A DNA stretch of 64,000 nt from Lasiodiplodia sp. COLG20 (taxonomy: Eukaryota > Ascomycota > Dothideomycetes > Botryosphaeriales > Botryosphaeriaceae), in the NCBI GenBank assembly GCA_009801085.1, contig VNWV01000002.1, positions 4,588,001 through 4,652,000 of the forward strand. The letters run 5' to 3'. Every line of letters starts with the position of its first letter. Within the stretch, counting starts at the first letter, position 1. Position numbers and translations under genes: made by a program. Under the pieces are notes generated by a model. It had not been told where the DNA came from and made no database searches. It was given only the letters and a program-made list of their open reading frames with translations. Shown one piece after another: positions 11,582 through 22,004 of this stretch.

Positions 11582-11873
11582 GGCACACCTTCGAGTTTAC
11601 TTCCACTATACTTTGCTGTGGTTTGGAAGGGAGGTCGGACACTCTGTGGAAATGCAGCTGAACGCAGTATTGCTTGGGAACGGAGTAAGTTAAAGTTCCC
11701 CGCTCAATCCCTCATCAGCAAAAGTACATCTCATTGGTGAAATTATTAATAGCTCACCCCGCTCGCCCAACGTATTGTGTAACCTGGAACCCCACCTTCT
11801 GAATCATGACGCGGCAGCGCAACTTCAGCCTTACATCTTCTTCAATTGCTTGAATTCTAGGTTTGCAGCCGAC

Positions 11874-13667
11874 ATGTCTGGTGTTGAAGCGACAGGTCTC
11901 GTCCTTGGCGCATTTCCTCTGATCATCGAAGCGATCAAAGTGTACTCGAATGGCGCTTCAACGATCAGGCGCTATATAAAATACCAACACCCTCTGAGTA
12001 ACCTTTGTGATGAACTCACTGTCGAAAGGGTCCTGTTCGAGAACGTCTGTGAGGAGCTGTTGGATGGCCTGATCGAAGATCACATATGGAAGGCTACTTT
12101 GCTAAAAGATCCTGGGGGAGAAGCTTGGAAGGAGAAAGTGCTCGAAGAGAAGTTGAAGGACCGTCTTCATGGCTCGTTATACGAAGTGTACTTGAAGGCC
12201 ATGAGAGATATGAAGCAAGCTGTTGCAGAGATCCAAGAATTGTTGAAACTTGGGGAAGATAACAAGGTACCGCTATTATTCTCCCAAGTATTCAACGGAT
12301 TCACTAAGTATCGGCAGGTTCAAATAAACGCAAACGACCGTTTCGACAAAGAAAAGAAGAAGCTGAAGTTTAGTATCAAACCAAAACACTACGAAGACTC
12401 GGTCGCCCAGATCCGTCGGAGCACGAAAAGGCTGAAAGAAGCTACCCGGATTGGCACAAAGATAGAAGCTCGTACAACTGTACCACGGATATCGCAAAAT
12501 CCGCTAAGAGAGACGGATTTGGACTTCAAAACCATACAGAATGGTGCTTCTCGAGTTTACAACATCATCCGAGGTCAACTTCAATGCAGTTGCAGGTCGT
12601 CTCATGTCATCAACCTTGAACTAGAGCCGCATAAGAGACTTGCTGCGCGAGTCAATTGTGATACCGGGAGAGTGGTCCAGCCTTCATTCCGAGTATTGTT
12701 TTCATACGGCGTCAAGGGCTCTCCCGCGGATACCCAGCCATGGAAAATGGAAGCCGTCGAAATCTTCCCTGACGAAGACGAACCAAACAACTTGGCTTTT
12801 CCCGGAAAGAGGTCTCCTGGAATGACTACTCCAGCCACAAAGAAAGTGCAATTCCTCGATGAGACTATTGTGAGCGTCACCAACACGAAGAAAGTAGATT
12901 TCGCTTCGAACATTCTGGGCAGCCTCTGCATCAGCCCGTCAAATATTTGCCTGCAGCAATTGCTCCAAGGAGCACACGCTATTCTCCTCACAGAGAAGCT
13001 TTTGAACCCAAAGCCAGGAACATCGCAGTCAACAACATCTCTTCAGTCATCGCCGAGCCCGGATCTCCTCTCTCTACGGGAAGTCCTCCTCTCTGACAGC
13101 ACCGGCCAATACCGACGCCGCTTCAGCAATCTCGTCAAGCTCCGCCTGTCCGTCTCCTTGGCTTGGAGTCTCCTTCAACTACACCAAACCCCATGGTTCT
13201 GCAAGACCTGGACCAACTCCGACATCAGCCTTCTTGATCACCCTCACTACTCGCTGCTCGACCAGCCATTCATCAGTCGGACAGTCTCAGAGGAAAGCGA
13301 GGCGCATCACGGCCAACTACTACACCATTCCACCTCAGCGAGACCGCGCAACGGGGCATTGTTTGCTTTGGGCGTGCTTCTTATTGAACTGTGTCTGGGA
13401 GCGCCTTTCGACAAACTTCGTGAGCCGCAAGAGTTGAAAGTGCTTGGTCTGCCGGACACATGCTCTGACTACGAGGTGGCGGATTGCCTCATAGAAGAGG
13501 TATACGATAAGTTCGGCGATACTTACGGCGATGCGGTGCTGAAGTGCATCCGGTGCGAGTTTGGCTGTCGGCGGAACAGTCTCGATGACGAGCGCTTCAG
13601 GAGAGCTTTCTACACTGGAGTGATCGTATTGCTAGAGCAGAACCTGGAAGTGTTCCGTAGTCACTGA
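11874..13667 (+). CDS. DUF7580 domain protein
   Basis: A single-exon protein of 597 residues. The start at 11874 (MSGVEATGLVLGAFPLIIEA) fits the family's usual beginning; an in-frame methionine at 11775 would add 33 unconvincing residues. The N-terminal hydrophobic helix and the following helical region resemble the HeLo-like/prion-propagation-type N-termini of fungal signalling proteins (inference from pattern). The C-terminal half (about 300-597) matches DUF7580: LRLSVSLAWSLLQLHQTPWF, then an insert, then ALGVLLIELCLGAPFDKLR, which resembles the C-lobe of a protein kinase but shows no catalytic HRD or DFG motif. Function is unknown; related proteins often sit near heterokaryon-incompatibility and NLR-like genes. 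The gene is intact and shares a short promoter region with the C2H2/bZIP gene. Confidence 0.75.
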   Translation: MSGVEATGLVLGAFPLIIEAIKVYSNGASTIRRYIKYQHPLSNLCDELTVERVLFENVCEELLDGLIEDHIWKATLLKDPGGEAWKEKVLEEKLKDRLHGSLYEVYLKAMRDMKQAVAEIQELLKLGEDNKVPLLFSQVFNGFTKYRQVQINANDRFDKEKKKLKFSIKPKHYEDSVAQIRRSTKRLKEATRIGTKIEARTTVPRISQNPLRETDLDFKTIQNGASRVYNIIRGQLQCSCRSSHVINLELEPHKRLAARVNCDTGRVVQPSFRVLFSYGVKGSPADTQPWKMEAVEIFPDEDEPNNLAFPGKRSPGMTTPATKKVQFLDETIVSVTNTKKVDFASNILGSLCISPSNICLQQLLQGAHAILLTEKLLNPKPGTSQSTTSLQSSPSPDLLSLREVLLSDSTGQYRRRFSNLVKLRLSVSLAWSLLQLHQTPWFCKTWTNSDISLLDHPHYSLLDQPFISRTVSEESEAHHGQLLHHSTSARPRNGALFALGVLLIELCLGAPFDKLREPQELKVLGLPDTCSDYEVADCLIEEVYDKFGDTYGDAVLKCIRCEFGCRRNSLDDERFRRAFYTGVIVLLEQNLEVFRSH

Positions 13668-14000
13668 GAGTTTCGAATTCCAGCAACCGTTGATGTAGAA
13701 ATGCATGGAAGAGCCCAGGTCATGACGAGATGATTGTCTTGATTTTCTTGCAACATGAATCAATGTGGCTGGCAGTATTAGCAATCTTTTTGTATTTGTT
13801 CATTCAATTCAATGAACCGGCGCATTCACATTTAAGAGGTGGAGCGGGGAGCTAGTGACAAAGAGCGATTGGATATCTTCGTAGAAAACATACACAGAAA
13901 TATTCATCAGATCAAATCCCCAAAGCTGGTCCAAACATCATCCATAAGCATCATTGACAAAATCTTTGAACCCAATACACGATCTCACATCCCCAACATC
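13668..14000. other. convergent 3' intergenic region
   Basis: 333 bp between the 3' ends of the DUF7580 gene (+) and the surface-protein gene (-). It is AT-rich in its first half. No gene or repeat is seen. Confidence 0.6.
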
Positions 14001-15405
14001 CTACGGCGCTTCATGCACCTGCTGCCCTTCACTGTTCCTATATACCGGCGTCCCATCAATCTGCGGAACGTTCGAATTCCACTGCTGCTGCTGTGGCGGC
14101 TGCAGCGGCCCCTGCTGCACCGGCGACGGAGTATATTGTGGGCTAGGGCTGATCGGCGGCGAGTACAGACCAGGTGTGCCGGGCACACTCGACACGGTAT
14201 GCTGCGAGTACTCATACTTCACATCCGACTCCCCGGCTCCATGCTGCTGCTGCGGGGGAGGGGACTGTGGCGGCGGCGGCGGCGGCGCGTAGAAGCTCGC
14301 CGTGTTGCCGGGCTGCTGCATCTGCGGCACGCCGGCCATGGGCGGCGGAGGCTTGTAGTCGTTGGGGCCCGGGACGGGACCACCGTACGGCATCGGAGGA
14401 GGGGGCTGATGCTGGTGTTGCTGCTGCTGCGGAGGTGGTGGAGGAGGAGGACCGGGTTGCGCGGGGTGGAAGGCCGCGGCCGCGGCGGCGTTGCGCCTGT
14501 CGCGGCGTCGCTTGAAGAGACAGAAGAGGAGGACGCCGCCCGCTACGGCGAGGACGGCAAGGCCGCCGACGACGCCGCCGATTATGGCGCCGAGAGGGGC
14601 CTTCTTCGAGTCGTCATCGCTGCTGGATGAGGACGAGGATGAGGACGAGGAGGAGCTGCCGCTGGCAAGGCCGGCGGAGAGGATTTGGGTTTGGGTGACG
14701 AAGACGGTAGGGAAGCTGAATTCGGGGATGGAGGTGAGGTAGGAGCTGATGTCGAACGTGGACTGGCCGCTGTATGTGCGCTCGACGGTGCCAGTGAAGG
14801 CGGAGACGTCGCAGCCGTAGCCGGCGAGAGTGGTTGTGATAAAATCGTACTTCCAGTCCACGCAGAAAGGTGCTGAGGCATCGGTACTGTAATTAATAGT
14901 TAGGTCAGAACATTAACCAAACAATGGTTCGATAGCGTTGGGGATCTATACCATTTAGCCACTGCTTGATCCAGCAAGCAGTCTGCTGCTGTACAGCTGA
15001 CAAGCTGTGAGCTCGGAATACAGGACGTGTAGAGGTAGCAAGAATCAAGACTGAGCGGATCGCAACATCCTGCAACGTCCAAAAGGGTGTTTGTGGCGCA
15101 AATGTACGTTCCAGCGCAGGTCAAGGCACTCTCTATGAGGCAGCTCAGTAAGAAGATCTCGTTTCCGTTCACAAGAGAAGCTTACCATAGTCTCCATTCA
15201 CAAAACCACAGGTTTGGTCGTAGTCGATATAGCGCTTCAGCAGCTCAATAGTTGGGTCCTCAATTCGGGCTGCTCCAGTGATTTTCGGACTGAAGCCATC
15301 GATTGGGTCAGGAGACACCGGTGCAGTGGGAGCGGGGATAGCATGGCGACTGGCTAGCACCACTGCTGGAGCCAGAATTGCGCCAATATATCGAGAAGCG
15401 GGCAT
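14001..15405 (-). CDS. secreted-domain single-pass membrane protein (Mid2/WSC-like organisation)
   Basis: Exons 15405..15186, 15132..14952 and 14886..14001 give 428 residues. The introns (53 and 65 bp) restore reading across DYG/ESALTCAG and VAK/C/TDASAPFC. The protein has a signal peptide (MPASRYIGAILAPAVVLASR), an extracellular region of about 210 residues with many cysteines, a run of serines just before the membrane, one transmembrane helix at about 233-258 (GAIIGGVVGGLAVLAVAGGV) with a basic stop-transfer KRRRDRR, and a cytoplasmic tail rich in Pro and Gln. This is the plan of fungal cell-wall stress sensors, but I see no named domain, so the sensor role is inference. The tail repeats (PPPPPP, QQQQ) may vary in length between strains. 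Confidence 0.7.
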
Positions 15406-17243
15406 TGTGTTGTGTAGAAAGTCGATATATGCGCGAGGTCTGCGGAAAAAATGAAGTGATTTCCAACCAGCAAAGAGCTCGCTGGCGAGAGAGAGAAGAC
15501 CTCAGGGCAAATGAGCACCGGGAAAAAGCGGTATGCCCTTGCCCACGTTAAAGTAACTTGCGCTGCCTGGCGCGAGGCTGAATCCCCACGCTCGGCATAC
15601 ACGATCCTTCGCTTGTCCAGGCTGGCTGGTGTCGGGCTGAAGGCGCCGAAGGCGCTATTCTACCCTCTCCCGCTCCACCAGTCATCCAAACCCGTCTCGC
15701 CGCCAGGTTGGTCGCAGCTCGTAATAATCTCATGAGACCACCCCATATACAGTATGGTGGTACAACGGTAAGCTCATACCGCCAGTGGCTGCGCCATATT
15801 AATGCGGAACAAAACGTCGGGTGTCGATCGGCCCTGCACACCGGATGGCCGTGTTGAGATGGCGTGGGCGAGTCAGGGCCATCTCCGCACTTGTTTTACG
15901 CGATGTTTTGCGTGCAGCATGTCAGGGTCCTGAGTGGTATGGGGTTGAGAAGCCAAGCTGTGGCGCCTGCGCTGGCGGCCCGCTAGGGCGTGTTTGTAAA
16001 GTGCCAAGGAGCGGCTGAGATGCATGAGCGAACTCGATAGGGGAGTCACAAACGAAGGAGTTTAAAATTGGAAATGGTTCAATCCATTTGCGTGGTCTGC
16101 CCGATGGTTTTGGTGCTTATGATGCTTGAATTGTAGTCGCGTGCTACAAGCGGCAGCTGCCGAGATCCTAGTCCCCCAAAGAATGTCAGGTCCTGGTCTG
16201 AAAACACACAGAGGGCTGACCATGCTGGATGGCTTGCGTTCTTTGCCTTTTGTTTAACCATCTTCAGCCACGCTCGGCCGTCGAGAAGACTGCTCCAGCC
16301 GCACGACCTCAAGGCTCGCTTTCGGCTCGACATATTGCTCACCGGTGCCTGGACAGACAGGGCGCAGGCCCTTCGGCGAGTTCTGCCTTGCCAGCGCAGC
16401 CACGGTGCTAGCGTCCTGTAACCGCTAGACCTAGGATCCGCCGCTTTACCACTTCGGAGACAGTCTTGGCCGTTGATCCGAAGCAACCCATGGAGCGATG
16501 TTTGTATGTCAACCGCAACTGATTGCTGTTGACTGATGGACACTGATGATTTGCGTTGCAACTGTCTCTAGCTCATTATACTTCGCAACATATGATCTGA
16601 GCGAGCGCACAGCAGGCGAGCCGTCTGCTTACGATCTACCCGCCGAGTCAGCACCTTCTCCGGGCAAGACGATCCGCCTTGGGGGCCAGTAGATCATTCC
16701 TTTACGGGTAGTCCTGTCCACCACTCAAACTGGAGCCTCAACAGCCCACCAGGCTACCATACTCCGGCAATTCCCTTGAAAAAGCCGGCCAGTGATCCGC
16801 ATATCCGGGCTTGTAGCGAGGCTGTACGTTTTGTTGGCGGTGAGGACCGGCGCAGCGGCATTTGAAAGGAGAGTTTCCAGGGAAGCTACCAATAGCCGAT
16901 GCCTTTCCGTCCAAATTGCCGAGAATGTTTATCTCACAACTTGATGACAAATCCATTCCATTTGGTAAGAGTTCAAAGGCGATGCGACTTTCGATCTCAT
17001 GCCCATAGTCTTGGCACCAGGAAACCGAGGTTCTGATCTTATCACACCAGTAGTAGTAGCTTCTTGTTGCAGTCGACAATATGATTCTTTGGTATATCCA
17101 TCCGAACGCCAGGTCCAATTGTTGAACATCGAAAGCCCCGCCCCTTGTGCTTCTTCGTAGTTGTTTCGTTTCCTCCCCACAAGACGCGTTATACACAATG
17201 TTGTACAAAGAAAGCCCATCGGAGAGCTGGTGGATCGATTTCT
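15406..17243. other. long gene-free region
   Basis: About 1.8 kb between the surface-protein promoter and the 3' end of MRP10. The longest open frame (16079-16561, minus, 160 codons) has no recognisable domain, no splice context and arbitrary composition. I see no RNA gene or repeat. Confidence 0.5.
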
Positions 17244-17778
17244 TTACTTCCGCTTGTGCGGACCGACGATCTTGGGGTACATACGCGACAAATGGTAGTT
17301 GATGGCGTTCTTCTTCTGAGCCTTGGGTCTCTGGATTCCCACACATTAGCATGCCGCATGCGGAACACTGGGATATTGCGACTAACCGGCGCATCCATGC
17401 AGGCTCTCAGTTGCTGCTCAACAGCCGCACAGCCGCCAACATTGTATCCTTGAGATGCCCAGCAACCTGAAACCCGCCAGTCAGCAATGATGTTCATGTT
17501 CAATCCGTCTTCATCGTGCGCTGTCTCCTCGGAGCTCGTGCGCAATGCCATGCTCTGCCGTCTTCTACAATCCTCCTCTTTATTCCTCAATGCACCACCA
17601 AAACTCCAGTTCTCCTCCTTAATAACCATATCGAGCTGCACGTACCCAGAACGGACGTCATTATACCAACGCACGGGTTGCCCTCGGTCTTGTTCGGGTT
17701 TCTGACACGCAGCTTGGGAAGAGGCGGCAGCGGGCGGGCGGCGACCTTGGTGGCACCAGCGGGCTTTGGCGGCGGCAT
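17244..17778 (-). CDS. MRP10: mitochondrial small-subunit ribosomal protein Mrp10 (mS37), CX9C protein
   Basis: A 99-residue protein split over three exons: 17778..17646, 17466..17387 and 17330..17244. The introns are 179 bp (GTACGT...TTTCAG) and 56 bp (GTTAGT...ATCCAG). Sequence: a Pro/Lys-rich N-terminus (LPPLPKLRVRNPNKTEGNP), a CHCH fold with twin CX9C motifs (CVGIMTSVLGC and CAAVEQQLRAC), ACMDAP/RPKAQKKNAINYHL and the C-terminus SRMYPKIVGPHKRK. Mrp10 is imported through the intermembrane-space disulfide relay and then joins the mitoribosomal small subunit. Every exon lies inside a longer misleading open frame, so the gene is easily missed. Its start is 306 bp from that of the divergent gene at 18085. 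Confidence 0.93.
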
Positions 17779-18084
17779 TGCGACGGGCGACACGGGACAC
17801 GGCGTGAGAACAAGCAGCGAGCGGAGGTGGTGCGGGATGGCGATGGATTGCGACTGGACATCCAAAATCTCAGGCGGGCGGCGAAATGCTCGGCGCGGCG
17901 GGAACGGACGAATCACGTGTCGACGCATCACACCCCAGCATCACTGTTTACACCAAAACACACTCCGAGATAAGCACGCGCAAAAGCACGACGACGGCCG
18001 ACTCCGGACTGCGCGACGAATAATCTCCGATCGTGGAGATATCAGCATTGCGCCGCGCTCCGTTTCCGGTAGTCAGCCTTCGAA
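17779..18084. promoter_or_regulatory. bidirectional promoter region of MRP10 and the acidic protein gene
   Basis: 306 bp between two divergent start codons, so both promoters must lie here or overlap the leaders. I could not identify a defined element with confidence. Confidence 0.55.
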
Positions 18085-21000
18085 ATGGCCGACGCACCTT
18101 CATCTACACCGCCGTCGCAGCAGGAGCAACCGCGACCAGCTTCCTTCGAGGCAACATGGAAGGAGTCCGACGCGTCCTTCCTCCAGCCCAGCAAGATCCC
18201 GGTCCCCAAGGCCCACCGCGCATGGGAGCGCCAACCGCACTCGCCGTTTACCCGCAATGGAAAGTTCCGCAAGGTATGGAAGCGCTACGAGCTGCGCTCC
18301 CAGCCCGACACGGAGACCAACGCCGCGAATACCGAGAAGAATAGCCCAGCGAAGTCGCCGAGGAAGGTAGTCAAGAAGCGCGCTTTGGAAGCCCCCGCGG
18401 ATCCCACCGCGACGCCCGGGAGGAAGGCGCTGAAGAACAAGGCTTTCGCCCCGACGCGGTGGGAGACGCCGAGAAAGAACAGCGGCAGGATTGCTTCCCG
18501 TATGTCGCCAGAACTCCATTTTGCTATAACGACAGCGATACTGATCCTCCAGTAGGCAAAATTGCCCAGCCGATCTTTGCGAGAGAGCCAAGCCCAGAGC
18601 CAGTCCACGCCGACCACTTGAAAGCCACGACCATGGTTAATGATGAAGATGGTAACGCCGAGGAAGATGCAAAAGAATATATTCAGGCAAACCAACCCCC
18701 GGACAACATGCAAGATAAGCCAATGGTCACAGGCACAGAAGACACGGAAGCAGCTGCAGAGTTTACTGCGGACACGAAGCCAGAGGATGAAACAGCAGCT
18801 GAAGGGAACGAAGTGGAGCGAGAAGCCGATCTGCGAACACCCGAGACAACAGGAGAACCTAATGATGCTGATCTGGATATCGAAACGCATGAATTGTTGT
18901 CTGGTTACGGCGAGGATGCAGGACCCGGAGCTGAACCGGGAATTGAGGATGTTGCCATTGATGGGGGATCTGTCTCTGGCGAGGCGATTATGGATGCTGT
19001 TGGATCGGCGAACGAGGCAAACGGGCGGGAGAAAGAACTAACAGACCAAGAGCAACCTGAGACGGATATCACTGCGAATGTCGAATCCTCTGTCCTGGCT
19101 GAAGGGGAATTAGGTCGAGAAAAGGAGAACGAAGGCGTGCAAGAGGGTTGCGAGAAGGTAGAGGTTGATGCAGATGCCGTCATGGGAGACCAGACATCAC
19201 CCAGTCTCCTGGAGCCTCGACCTTCCGAATCATACGTCCAGGATGCGGTTGATGAGCAGGTGGAGGCACCACCTGCTCAACCAGAATCTTCTGACGTCAC
19301 TTCAACGGTTATTGAAGAGGGTGCAATGACGTGCAACTTGGAGCAAGTGGGCGCCGAGATGCCCTCTACTGATGAATCTTTACCGAAGGAGCTTGCAGCC
19401 GTGCAAGATGAAGATGGCCTGAGTCTGGAACAACGACTTCAAGCAGATGCAGCTGAAACCCTTGGCTCCGGCTCGAGCCTAGAGGAGGACGAAGTGCCTT
19501 TGAGTGAGGAAGAGACGGATGAGTCAGAACATCTCGAAGAGGATGATTTGACGCTTACAGAGATACCTGAGAGCGAGGAAGATGATCCCGCCAACATTCC
19601 ATCACCTTCTCTTTCAGCGGCAGAATCCCCGAGGTTTTCTTCAATTGCAGATACCTTGACTCTCAACCTCCCCGACAGGACACCTCCAAAGAACAGAACC
19701 ACCAAAGAGATCGCAGAAGAACCTGCTTCACCGATCGACGAGGATACCGCTTTCTTGAGGGATTTTCTGTCGCGTGCTGACGCATCAAAGGCAAGCCGTG
19801 AGGCCGCTGCCACTCAGCCTGAGACCATGACCAAACGTCGGGACTCGGATATAGTCCGCCAGGTACTCGGCTCACCTCGCATGGCACTTGAAATCAAGGA
19901 CCCAAATTCACCGAATGCCGCCAACACTGGCTCACCCTCACGAAAGACCAAAGCAAAGGGCACCGAAGATCCATCAAGCACCGCCGCTCTGGATGACAAG
20001 AAACTGGACCTTGGCGACATAACTTCCGATCTCACTCTCGAAAAGCCTGCGGAGGAGCCACCAGCAGTTGCACCAGCTGCAACAACGCCCAAATTGCAAA
20101 GCCGGCGCAGTTCTCGCGCACGGCAGACGCGCCTCCCGACCACACCTACCGCCTCCAACGCCAGAGGCCCCAACCGCATCCAATTCCGCGGCGCCAACGG
20201 AGCGGACCCGGTCGTCCTCAGGAAGTCGGAGGCGCAGGAACTAGCCGCGGCCACGCGCACCAACACGCGGAAGAACAAAGGCAGCGCCGTCGCCGCGCCG
20301 ATCCGCCTCACCAAGCTCAAGGCGGAAGCCCTCAAAGCCGGCACCGCTCCTGACGCACCGGCGCCCGACGGCTCTCTGCCCGTATTCGCGGACCCGCAGA
20401 TCGACGTCTGGCAGGCCACCAGGCTTCGTTGGGACAGCCAGCTTGTGTACTTCCAAGAGCAGGGAAACCTTGCGGGATTGACAAGCTTGTCCGATGACGA
20501 GTCAACCGAGCCGGCAGAGACGGAGCCTGCTTCTCAAGGCAAGAAAGAAGAGGGGAGCAAGAAGAGGAAGGGTAAGAGTGAGGATGCGTCTTCTACACCT
20601 GCGCGGACGAAGCGCGCCAAGGGCCTGGGCGCTGGTAACGGCACCCCCGCGAAGGGTTTGTTGATGCCCGCGAGCCTGCTGCCTACGGATGTACAGGCGG
20701 AGCTGGAGAAGAACGAGTCTACAGAGGAGGAAACCAAGGAGAATAAGAGCGGCAGTGGTAAAAAGGCATCCGTCCTGCCACCATCTATTTCGGCCAGCAA
20801 GAGTACCGGCGTTGGTTCGAAGGGAGGCAAGAAATCGGACAAGGCAGCAGTCAAAGAAGCACAGCCTATCGACGCTGCTACCGAGGCTCTCGGTTCGTCA
20901 CAGGAAAGCAACAGGAGCGACTCCGCGCCGCCTGCTCCCACTGCCGCCCCACCACCGGCGCCGCCGCCTTCTCAGCTTCCCACGCCAGCCGCCTCCCGCC

Positions 21001-21287
21001 GCAGCCGCCTCCAGACGCCGCGAAAGGTCAAGCTGCCCGTACCCGTGTCCTCTTCCATTTCTTCATCGACGGGTATCCCGGCTGTTTCTTCTCCTGCCAT
21101 CAAGGCGGCGCCGGCACAGGCGCAGAATAACAACCCTCCTGGAAGACTCATCGGCTCCACGCCGCGGAAGATGGCGGGCATCACGAAGCCTGCGGCATCT
21201 ACAGGTGAGGGGAGTAGTGGTGGTGGCACTCAGGGGCTGAGTGCTGGCCGCAGGAGGGGTGCGGCGGCGGCGGCGAGGAGAGGCTGA
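18085..21287 (+). CDS. large acidic, disordered protein of unknown function
   Basis: Two exons, 18085..18499 and 18553..21287, with a 53-bp intron (GTATGT...CTCCAG) give 1049 residues. The N-terminal 140 residues contain a conserved-looking segment (ASFEATWKESDASFLQPSKI, then RKVWKRYELRS) and basic patches. Residues about 155-440 are strongly acidic (Glu/Asp/Thr/Ser). Further on lie AFLRDFLSRADASKASREAA and an Arg-rich region (RRSSRARQTRLPTTP) followed by NRIQFRGANGADPVVLRKSE, which looks like a structured motif. Lys-rich stretches resembling nuclear localisation signals (KKRKGK, RTKRAKG) and a Pro/Ser-rich basic C-terminus suggest a nuclear protein, perhaps chromatin-associated; this is inference. 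No named domain is recognised. Confidence 0.7.
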
Positions 21288-22004
21288 GCACTCCTCTATT
21301 ACTACGGACTTTGATTCTATTTTGTTTCTTGTTGGACTGGACGGAGATACCCGAGGGCGTCAATGGCGTAGCGGTTGGGCTTTTTTCTTGTTCCCTATTG
21401 GGGAACGGCTCGTAGGGTGTATAGATGAGGCATTGGACAATGCTTGGATTTGTTATTACGTGGCCATGAAACAGGCAAAAGACCTAATCAATGCAACTTT
21501 GGGTAGAATGGTATTCAAACATTCTGCACACGTTTATGAACGACTAAAAAGGTCTTGAAAATCTTTGCTTTGAGCTTGATTTGTATTTCGAATCGCGTTT
21601 CTCCACGTCCAGCTGTTCGAGACGATTAGAACTAAAAACAAGGATATACTTCATGCAGCGGAGGGCCGCCAAACAAGGAATAAAACAAGCTAGCTGATGT
21701 GCCACGCGCCAGGGCGGGAATGAAGCAATAATCAACACGAGGCCGTAAAGAAACAAGAGCAGTTGGTTGGGTGCCGCTGAGACCCTTGAACCAAAATGCT
21801 CTGAAATAAAAAGGGGGGGATATATAGACCAAGAAAAATATCAAAAGGCCCAAGGCCAATCGGAAAGATTCTATACACAATCTCGGTTCTCACACACGCA
21901 TTTTTCGTCGAAAAAGGAGAAGAGCGTAGAAGAAGCAGATTCATCATATCATCAACAATGAAAAAGATCGGAGAGACGCGGACAAGGTGGACCAGCGGTC
22001 TCCT
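21288..22004. other. convergent 3' intergenic region
   Basis: About 0.7 kb between two converging genes. It is AT-richer than its neighbours. Short open frames here have no domain content. Confidence 0.55.

Noticed and set aside
16079..16561. 160-codon minus-strand open frame in the 15.4-17.2 kb gap
   Set aside because: No domain, no conserved-looking motif and no splice context.
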